From contig MPMO01000051.1 in NCBI GenBank assembly GCA_002238555.1, forward strand, positions 1-36,034: DNA of 36,034 bases. The letters are read 5' to 3'. Positions within the stretch are counted from its first letter, which is position 1, and every line of letters starts with the position of its first letter. The stretch comes from Caldilineaceae bacterium bin34 (GTDB lineage Bacteria > Chloroflexota > Anaerolineae > Caldilineales > Caldilineaceae). The translations under genes and the position numbers were made by a program. Shown piece by piece: positions 30,364 through 36,034 of the stretch. The notes beneath the pieces were generated by a model, which was given only the letters and a program-made list of their open reading frames with translations, searched no databases and was not told the origin of the DNA.

Positions 30364-31470
30364 ATGCGCGAATCAAGATACAAGGCCGCCATCATTGGCA
30401 CCGGCGGCATCTCAAGGGCGCATGCCGGCGCCCTGGCGGCCCATGCCGATCGGGTGGAACTGGTCGCCGCGGTCGACATCGATGGGGACCGGGCCCGGGA
30501 CTTTGCCGACCGGCACGGCGTCCCCCAAGCTTTCACCGACCCCGAGGCAATGCTGACACGCGTTCAGCCGGACATTGTGCATGTCTGTACCCCGCCCGGC
30601 CTCCATGCCGAACAGAGCGTGGCCGCCATGGAAGCCGGGGCCTGGGTCCTGTGTGAAAAGCCCCTCTGCGCGTCGCTGGCCGAAATGGACCGCATCGAGG
30701 CCGGGGAGGCGGCCACGGGCAACTATACGAGCAGCGTCTTCCAGTGGCGCTTCGGTTCCGGCGGCCGCCATCTCAAGGAATTGATTCGGAAGGAGGCCAT
30801 GGGCCGGCTGCTGGTCGCCAACGTGCTGACCACCTGGTACCGCGGCGATCCGTACTTCGCGGTGCGCTGGCGGTCCACCTGGAAGGCGGCCGTGGGCGGC
30901 TGCACGGTTGTGCACGGCATCCACATCATGGACTTTGCCCTGTGGCTGATCGGCGAGTGGCAAGAAATCCGGGCCATGATGGCCACGTTGGCCCACGACA
31001 TTGAGGTGGAGAACGTCTCCATGGCGAGCGTGCGGTTTGAGGACGGTGCGATGGCCAGCTTCTCCAACAGCATCCTCTCCCCGCGCCAGGAAAGCGTGCT
31101 GCGCCTGGACTTCGCCGACGCCACGGTCGAGATGACACGCAACATCTACACCTATGGCAACCAGGACTGGAGCTATTCCACCTGGGAGGGATCGCCCCAT
31201 GCGGACGCGGTCAAGGAATGGGGCAGCCTGCCGCCGGACGTGCCGGCGTCCCATGTCACACAGGTGGGGTCCTTCCTGGACAGCCGGGACCGCAACGAGC
31301 GGCCCGAGGTCAGTGGAGCCGACATCCGGGGCACCATCGAATTCCTGACGGCCTTCTACAAGTCCGCGGTTGAGGGCCGCCCGGTGCACCGGGGCGAGAT
31401 CCGGCCCGGCGATCCCTGGTACCGGCTCATGAACGGACAGTTTCAACTTCTGGACGAGGCCGCGGCCTAA
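30364..31470 (+). CDS. Gfo/Idh/MocA family oxidoreductase
   Basis: A NAD(P)-dependent dehydrogenase-like protein of 368 residues. The Rossmann motif AAIIGTGGISRAHAGALAAH is followed by VAAVDIDGDRARDFADRHGV and the CEKPLCASLAEMDRIE signature. The C-terminal domain has GRLLVANVLTTWYRGDPYFA and GGCTVVHGIHIMDFALWLIG, the family's catalytic His region. ATG 30364 follows the PhyH stop by ten bases, so the two are likely cotranscribed. A strong intrinsic terminator lies just after its stop. The substrate is probably a sugar, inositol or sugar acid; unresolved. Confidence 0.9.
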   Translation: MRESRYKAAIIGTGGISRAHAGALAAHADRVELVAAVDIDGDRARDFADRHGVPQAFTDPEAMLTRVQPDIVHVCTPPGLHAEQSVAAMEAGAWVLCEKPLCASLAEMDRIEAGEAATGNYTSSVFQWRFGSGGRHLKELIRKEAMGRLLVANVLTTWYRGDPYFAVRWRSTWKAAVGGCTVVHGIHIMDFALWLIGEWQEIRAMMATLAHDIEVENVSMASVRFEDGAMASFSNSILSPRQESVLRLDFADATVEMTRNIYTYGNQDWSYSTWEGSPHADAVKEWGSLPPDVPASHVTQVGSFLDSRDRNERPEVSGADIRGTIEFLTAFYKSAVEGRPVHRGEIRPGDPWYRLMNGQFQLLDEAAA

Positions 31471-31485
31471 TCGTTCCGGCCGGTT

Positions 31486-31510
31486 CCGTGCAGCTTGCAC
31501 GGGCCTTTTT
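31486..31510 (+). terminator. Intrinsic terminator after the first cluster oxidoreductase
   Basis: CCGTGCA (31486-31492), loop GCT, TGCACGG (31496-31502), then GCC and TTTTT (31506-31510). A perfect seven-pair stem with a T-run 15 bases after the stop at 31470. It splits the cluster into at least two transcripts or attenuates it. Confidence 0.75.
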
Positions 31511-31535
31511 GTTCCGGCACCCGAGGATGCATGCC

Positions 31536-32450
31536 ATGCCAGACCTTCATGCGACTGCACGCGGCGATCATTTGGTCGATGTCTGGCATGGCCGACACCG
31601 CCTCTGCCGCTACAACACGCGGCCCCTGATGGAGGAGATACAGGGGCGCCGGCCCTACCTGCATCCCGTCTCAACCCTTGGTGGCACCGTCGTGACCGAG
31701 GAAAAGCACTACGACCACGAGTGGCACAACGGCATCTCGATGACCTGTCCCTGGCTCTCCGGCTTCAACTTCTGGGGTGGTCCCACCTACGTGCGGGGCG
31801 AGGGCTACCAACGACTGGACAACCTTGGGCAGCAGCGGCAGACGGCCATCGCCAAGGTCGCGCCCGGTGACGGGCAATTGGCCTGGCGGCAGTCCCTGGA
31901 CTGGCTCACCCCTGATCGGGAAGAGCCCCTGTTGACGGAGGAACGGGCCCTGACCGTCGGCGACGTCGACCCCGACACGGGAAGCTGGGCCTTGGACTTC
32001 GACATCGCACTCCTGAATACCAGCGAGGCCGGCTTGCTGTTCGGCTCCCCGACCACCGAGGGGCGGGAGATGGCCGGCTACGGCGGGGTGTTCTGGCGCG
32101 GACCGCTGGCCATGTTGCACGGCACCGTGCGGACTGCCGAAGGTCGGGGCGGCGATGATCAGATGGGGGTGCACAGCCCCTGGCTGGCCTACACCGCGGT
32201 GCATGCCACCACGGGCCGGACGGCCACGCTGGTGTTCCTGGACCATCCGGAGAATGTCCGGTTTCCATTGCGCTGGTTCGCGCGCACGCAACCCTTTCCG
32301 TTGGCCAGCTTTGCCTTTGCGTTCGACGAATACCTGCCCCTGGATCCCGGCCGGTCCCTGCAGCGCCGGCACCGCATCCTGGTGTGCGACGGCGAGCCGT
32401 CCGAGGACCGGATCGTGGCGTGGTATGCACGGTGGCTTGGCCGGACGTGA
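31536..32450 (+). CDS. DUF6807 (PmoA-like) protein
   Basis: A 304-residue protein of the family named after PmoA (methane oxygenase PmoA, Pfam PF14100). It is not a methane monooxygenase subunit; the family name is historical. Segments: RPYLHPVSTLGGTVVTEEKH, DHEWHNGISMTCPWLSGFNF, YGGVFWRGPLAMLHG and VFLDHPENVRFPLRWFARTQ. It probably has a beta-sandwich fold and is usually found beside sugar oxidoreductases. ATG 31536 has GAGG nine bases upstream; ATG 31527 is too close to that GAGG. Its stop overlaps the start of the next gene (GTGA). Function is unknown. Confidence 0.82.
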   Translation: MPDLHATARGDHLVDVWHGRHRLCRYNTRPLMEEIQGRRPYLHPVSTLGGTVVTEEKHYDHEWHNGISMTCPWLSGFNFWGGPTYVRGEGYQRLDNLGQQRQTAIAKVAPGDGQLAWRQSLDWLTPDREEPLLTEERALTVGDVDPDTGSWALDFDIALLNTSEAGLLFGSPTTEGREMAGYGGVFWRGPLAMLHGTVRTAEGRGGDDQMGVHSPWLAYTAVHATTGRTATLVFLDHPENVRFPLRWFARTQPFPLASFAFAFDEYLPLDPGRSLQRRHRILVCDGEPSEDRIVAWYARWLGRT

Positions 32451-33517
32451 CCATTCCGGTTGGGATCGGCGTGGTGGGATGCGGCGTCATCGGCACGCAA
32501 CACGTCCGCGTGGCCTCCGCACTCCCCTGCGCCCGTCCACGGGCCGTCCTGGATCTGAAGCGCGACCGGGCCGAGGCCCTGGCAGCAGCCCACGGGGTGC
32601 CCCGGGTGTGCGCCGATCTGGAGGAGATGCTGGCCCTGTCCGAGGTCGAGGCCGTGGTCATGGCCGTGCCGGCCGCCTTCCGCATGTCGATGTCCAGACA
32701 GATCCTGGCGGCGGGACGCCACCTTCTGCTCGAAAAGCCCGTGGCGATGAATGCCGACGAAGTAAGACGGCTCGTGTCGTGGCGCGGTCCGAACCAGGTG
32801 GTGGCCTGCTGTACGGCCCGGTTCCGCTGCCTCGATTCCTTTGGTCCGGTGCGGAACACGCTTGCGGGCGGGAAGCTGGGAGTGCCGCAGGGCGCGGTCT
32901 TCCGGGCGCTGACACCGGCCCCGCCGCGACCTAAGGTCCTGCCGCCGGCCTGGCGGCTGCAGTCCTGCCTGAACGGCGGCGGCGTGCTCATGAACTGGGG
33001 CTGCTACGACCTGGACTACCTGCTGGGCATGTGGCCGGAGCCGCTGGTGCCGTGCACGGTGAGTGCACGGATGTGGGGCCTGGGTCCGGACTTTCGGGAC
33101 TTCGTGGTTCCGGATTCCGACGGGGAAACCCATGTCACGGCCTGGATCGAGTGCGCGGACGGTTTTCGGATTTCCTACGAAAGGGGCGAGTATTATCCAG
33201 GGCCGCGCCGTGCGGAAATCCAGGTGTTCGGCGACCGCGGCACCCTGGATTTGACCATGGTGCCGAACCGGGACCAGGTTGATACCCTCTGGCGCAGCGA
33301 CGATGCGGCGGGATGTGTGTCCGAGACGGTGCAGTGCCATCCCGACGGGGCGGCCGACCTGCACAGCGGCGTGGTGGAGGACTTTTGCCGGGCCGTGCGA
33401 TCCGGTTGCGAGCCGGCGGCCGGGCTGGAATTTTCGTTTCGGGTCCAGGCCACCTTGGACGCAATGTACCGTTCGGCCCGGACTGGCTGTCCCGTGGAAG
33501 TTGAGCAGGGCCTCTGA
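32447..33517 (+). CDS. Gfo/Idh/MocA family oxidoreductase
   Basis: The second sugar-dehydrogenase-like protein of the cluster, 356 residues. GIGVVGCGVIGTQHVRVA is the dinucleotide motif; LLLEKPVAMNADEVRRLV is the family signature; CLNGGGVLMNWGCYDLDYLL is the region of the catalytic residues. The start is GTG 32447, whose GTGA overlaps the stop of the DUF6807 gene, so translation is coupled and the two proteins probably act together. Substrate is unknown. It shares only family-level similarity with the one at 30364-31470. Confidence 0.9.
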   Translation: MTIPVGIGVVGCGVIGTQHVRVASALPCARPRAVLDLKRDRAEALAAAHGVPRVCADLEEMLALSEVEAVVMAVPAAFRMSMSRQILAAGRHLLLEKPVAMNADEVRRLVSWRGPNQVVACCTARFRCLDSFGPVRNTLAGGKLGVPQGAVFRALTPAPPRPKVLPPAWRLQSCLNGGGVLMNWGCYDLDYLLGMWPEPLVPCTVSARMWGLGPDFRDFVVPDSDGETHVTAWIECADGFRISYERGEYYPGPRRAEIQVFGDRGTLDLTMVPNRDQVDTLWRSDDAAGCVSETVQCHPDGAADLHSGVVEDFCRAVRSGCEPAAGLEFSFRVQATLDAMYRSARTGCPVEVEQGL

Positions 33518-33591
33518 ACATCCTGCCCTGCGTGCCGACGAGGGCATGCACGGCAGGACGGATTGGCGGCAAACACAAGGAGATTCGGACA

Positions 33592-34452
33592 ATGCGAGTG
33601 GTGGTGACCGGCGCGGCCGGCAAGATTGCAGGACAGGTTCTGCCCGCCCTGCGGGAGCGCTACGACCTGGTGCTGATCGACGTGCGGGAGATCAACCGGG
33701 AGGGCGAACGGGTGGAGGGCATCCGGATTGCCGACCTGGTTGACCGCAACCGGGATTCCTACCGGCATCTCTTCCGCGGGGCCGATCGGGTGGTCCACTT
33801 CGGCTTCGTGCGGCCGCCGGAGGGCGACAATGCGGCCGATGCCAACTACTGGGCGGAACAGGCCAACGTCCAGATGGCCTACAACGTCATGCAGACCGCC
33901 TGGGAAGAGGGCGTCGGCCGCGTGGTCATGGCTTCCTCGAACCATGCCGCGGACTACTTCGAGGATCTAATCCTCGACGGTGTCTGGGACGGCGTAAATC
34001 CCGCGGACAAGGCCCTGTCGGACAACTACTACGGCTGGGCCAAGGAAGTGTACGAGCACCTGGGCTTTGTCTTTGCTTGCGGCCGCATGAACGGCACGCC
34101 GCTGGAGAACGTTCAAATCCGGATTGGCGGCCCGCGCGAGGACGACGTGGAACGCGTGGAACCGGGCGACCTGCGGCGCATGCACCGCGCCTTGGCCGTG
34201 TACATCAGCGACCGGGACATGCAGCAGCTGTTCGTAAAGAGCCTCGAGCACGAGGATATTCGCAACGAACAGGGGATTCCGTTTCAGATCTTCTACGGGA
34301 TCAGCGGGAACACGCATGCCTTCTGGAGCATTGTCAATGCCCGCAAGGTCATCGGGTACGCACCCCAGGACAACAGCGAACTGCGGTTTGCATCGCAGAT
34401 TGCCGAACACCTGAAGGCCCGCGCCGCGCGCGCCAGCGGCACCGAAAGCTAG
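33592..34452 (+). CDS. NAD-dependent epimerase/SDR, uronate-dehydrogenase-like
   Basis: A short-chain dehydrogenase of 286 residues. The NAD motif is VVVTGAAGKIAGQVLPAL, with the acidic strand DLVLIDVREINREGERV. A catalytic Ser lies in RVVMASSNHAADYFEDL and the YxxxK pair is in SDNYYGWAKEVYEHLGF. The SSNHA segment and length fit uronate dehydrogenase (Udh) and its relatives, which oxidise galacturonate or glucuronate to aldarolactone; this is by family motif only. ATG 33592 has AAGGAG (33578-33583) upstream. It is the third redox step in the cluster. Confidence 0.85.
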   Translation: MRVVVTGAAGKIAGQVLPALRERYDLVLIDVREINREGERVEGIRIADLVDRNRDSYRHLFRGADRVVHFGFVRPPEGDNAADANYWAEQANVQMAYNVMQTAWEEGVGRVVMASSNHAADYFEDLILDGVWDGVNPADKALSDNYYGWAKEVYEHLGFVFACGRMNGTPLENVQIRIGGPREDDVERVEPGDLRRMHRALAVYISDRDMQQLFVKSLEHEDIRNEQGIPFQIFYGISGNTHAFWSIVNARKVIGYAPQDNSELRFASQIAEHLKARAARASGTES

Positions 34453-34538
34453 CCGCCGGCCCCTTCCATCCGGGTGTCCGCCCGGAATTGCCGCGCGCAT
34501 GGCGTGGCCTTAACTCAGTAGTCAACGGTCATAACCCA

Positions 34539-35339
34539 ATGCGCTATTCCTTTATGAGCTTTTCCTGCCCTGAACTGTCACTCCAGGCCATGCTGGATAC
34601 GGCGGCGGGCCTGGGCTACGCCGGCATCGAACCGCGCGTGGACGCCAACCACGCGCACGGCGTCGAAACGTCCCTGAGCCCGGCGCAACGGCGGGACGTG
34701 CGCGCCCGGGTGGCGGACAGCGCGGCCGACATCTGCTGCATTGCCTCCTCGTCGCGCTACTCGGAGCCGGCCACGCTCAAGGAGAACCTGGCGCAAACGC
34801 GGCGGGAGATTGGCCTGGCGGGAGACCTGGGGGTTCCGGTCCTGCGGGTGTTTGGCGGGCAGATTGCGGAGGGCATCGACCGGGACGCCGCCATCGACAA
34901 CCTGTCCGCGGCCCTGATCCGGGTGGCGGACGAGGCCGGCCAGGCCGGGGTGACGGTCTGTGTGGAGACGCACGATGCCTGGTGCAACCCCCACCATGTG
35001 GCCGCGGTGCTGGCGAACGTCAACCATCCCGCCATCGCTGCCAATTGGGACGTCCTCCATCCCGTGCGGGCCGAGGGCATGTCGGTGGCCGAGTCGCTTG
35101 CGGTGCTGGAACCGTGGATTCGGCATGTGCACATGCACGATGCCACGCTGGAGCCGGGCCGCATCCGGTATGTGCCGATGGGCACGGGCGCCATCGACCA
35201 CCGCGAGGTGATCCGGGGCCTGCGCGAAAGCGACTACAACGGTTGCCTGAGCGGCGAGTGGATCGGCTACAGTCCCTGGCAGGAACATCTCCCGCACGAA
35301 ATCGGGCAGCTGCGCAGTTACGAAGCCGACCTTGCCTGA
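34539..35339 (+). CDS. Sugar phosphate isomerase/epimerase (TIM-barrel)
   Basis: A xylose-isomerase-like TIM-barrel protein of 266 residues. Metal ligands in the usual places: Glu in GVTVCVETHDAWCNPHHV, Asp in AIAANWDVLHPVRAE, His in IRHVHMHDATLEPG and the last Glu in GCLSGEWIGYSPWQE. It starts MRYSFMSFSCPELSLQAML (ATG 34539). It would epimerise or isomerise a keto-sugar or inosose. The gap of 86 bases before it carries no clear ribosome-binding site. The enolase-superfamily gene follows 30 bases after its stop. Confidence 0.88.
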   Translation: MRYSFMSFSCPELSLQAMLDTAAGLGYAGIEPRVDANHAHGVETSLSPAQRRDVRARVADSAADICCIASSSRYSEPATLKENLAQTRREIGLAGDLGVPVLRVFGGQIAEGIDRDAAIDNLSAALIRVADEAGQAGVTVCVETHDAWCNPHHVAAVLANVNHPAIAANWDVLHPVRAEGMSVAESLAVLEPWIRHVHMHDATLEPGRIRYVPMGTGAIDHREVIRGLRESDYNGCLSGEWIGYSPWQEHLPHEIGQLRSYEADLA

Positions 35340-35369
35340 ACCCGTCCATCAAACAATGCAGGTATCGCC

Positions 35370-36034
35370 ATGAGTGTGAGGGTCGTCGACCACGCCCTGT
35401 GGGTCAGGGACATCCGGACGCGCATGCCGTTTCGCTACGGCATCGCAGCCATGACGCGGGTTCCGCACCTGGTCGTGGAACTTGAACTCGAGGCGAACGG
35501 CCGCCGGGCGCGCGGCCTGGCTGCCGAAAGCCTGGTGCCCAAGTGGTTCACCAAGGATCCGGATTCGCCCTATGCGGACGACATTCGGGACATGCTGGCC
35601 CAGATTGAGGGGGCCGCCGTGGCTGCCCGGGAGGCGGGCGGGCAAGACTCCGCGTTTGCGCTGTGGCGCCGCGTCTACGAGGCCCGGGCCGAGGAGGCCG
35701 GCAGCCGCGGAACACCCGGACTGCTGGCCAATCTGGGCACAAGCCTGGTGGAACGGGCCTTGCTGGACGGGGTATGCCGCAGTCGCGGCCAGGCCCTGGC
35801 CGACGCCCTGCGGGGAGACGGGCTCGGGTTCGAGGCGGACTATTTCCACGCCTCGCTGCGCGGGGCCGCACCGGACCGGATTCCGGCCCGCCGCACTGTG
35901 GGGTTGGGGGAGCCTCTGACGGAAGTCGACATTCCGGAGGAGGAAAGGCTGGGCGATGGCCTGCCCCAGTCCCTGGAAGCGGTTGTGCGGGTGTACGGGG
36001 TGCGGTGGTTCAAGATCAAGATCGGCGACCAGGC
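35370..36034 (+). CDS. Enolase-superfamily protein (mandelate racemase/muconate lactonising type), cut by the right edge
   Basis: The first 221 codons are visible. The N-terminal capping domain reads MSVRVVDHALWVRDIRTRMP, FRYGIAAMTRVPHLVVELEL and LVPKWFTKDPDSPYADDIRD. The barrel begins with the KxK-type motif VRWFKIKIGDQ, whose second Lys is a catalytic base in this superfamily. Metal ligands (D, E, E or D) lie beyond the window. By context it is a candidate dehydratase or racemase for a sugar acid, for instance a lactone or aldarate made by the SDR upstream. It is broken by the window edge, not by mutation. Confidence 0.88.
   Translation, partial: MSVRVVDHALWVRDIRTRMPFRYGIAAMTRVPHLVVELELEANGRRARGLAAESLVPKWFTKDPDSPYADDIRDMLAQIEGAAVAAREAGGQDSAFALWRRVYEARAEEAGSRGTPGLLANLGTSLVERALLDGVCRSRGQALADALRGDGLGFEADYFHASLRGAAPDRIPARRTVGLGEPLTEVDIPEEERLGDGLPQSLEAVVRVYGVRWFKIKIGDQ

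Noticed and set aside
31536..32450. Particulate methane monooxygenase subunit A
   Set aside because: The family label PmoA is misleading. The protein has no membrane helices and no pmoB or pmoC is nearby.

Overview
The window looks like a GC-rich chromosome piece from an uncultured bacterium, most plausibly a Chloroflexota member of the Caldilinea/SAR202 type found in sponges or seawater. This is inferred from gene content, not from a marker tree. The pointers are a LysM lipoprotein with a Pro-Thr-Glu linker, a NuoB-NuoCD-NuoI mini-cluster, a B12-scavenging operon, and several phytanoyl-CoA dioxygenase-like and Gfo/Idh/MocA genes. No rRNA, tRNA or CRISPR array was seen.

Layout. 1-1740: insertion-sequence debris, with a tnpB running off the left edge and a decayed ISAs1-type transposase start. 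1747-6412 (minus strand): prmC, prfA, a Gfo/Idh/MocA oxidoreductase and an Fsr-like MFS exporter. 6723-9252 (plus): aldo/keto reductase, rhodanese and a phytanoyl-CoA dioxygenase-like gene broken by a 62-bp tandem duplication. 9266-9688 (minus): a four-helix membrane protein of unknown role. 9848-13206 (plus): nuoB, fused nuoCD and nuoI. 13290-15335: an IS607-type element with a frameshifted serine recombinase and an intact tnpB. 15350-20677 (plus): UPF0173 hydrolase, a small Cys-rich protein, an FAD amine-oxidase-fold protein, an Mrp-type ATPase and the LysM lipoprotein. 20726-22152 (minus): an HpcH/HpaI aldolase and an unrecognised protein. 22472-24040: cobQ interrupted by an in-frame TGA. 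24037-27616 (minus): btuC-btuF-btuD-cobO behind a cobalamin riboswitch. 28267-36034 (plus): a probable sugar-acid or polyol catabolic cluster of dehydrogenases, a dioxygenase, a DUF6807/PmoA-like protein, a uronate-dehydrogenase-like SDR, a TIM-barrel isomerase and an enolase-superfamily protein cut by the right edge.

How the genes fit together. The B12 genes form a scavenging unit: riboswitch-controlled import by BtuCFD, adenosylation by CobO, and amidation by the convergent but interrupted CobQ. The riboswitch expression platform can be read directly: an intrinsic-terminator hairpin whose 3' arm is also the btuC Shine-Dalgarno sequence. The right-hand cluster reads as oxidation, epimerisation and dehydration steps on a sugar or sugar acid, with no transporter or regulator inside the window. 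Two separate near-tandem duplications (8401-8524 and 16191-16329) each have one copy whose differences run only toward G/C. This may reflect sequencing or assembly error rather than biology.
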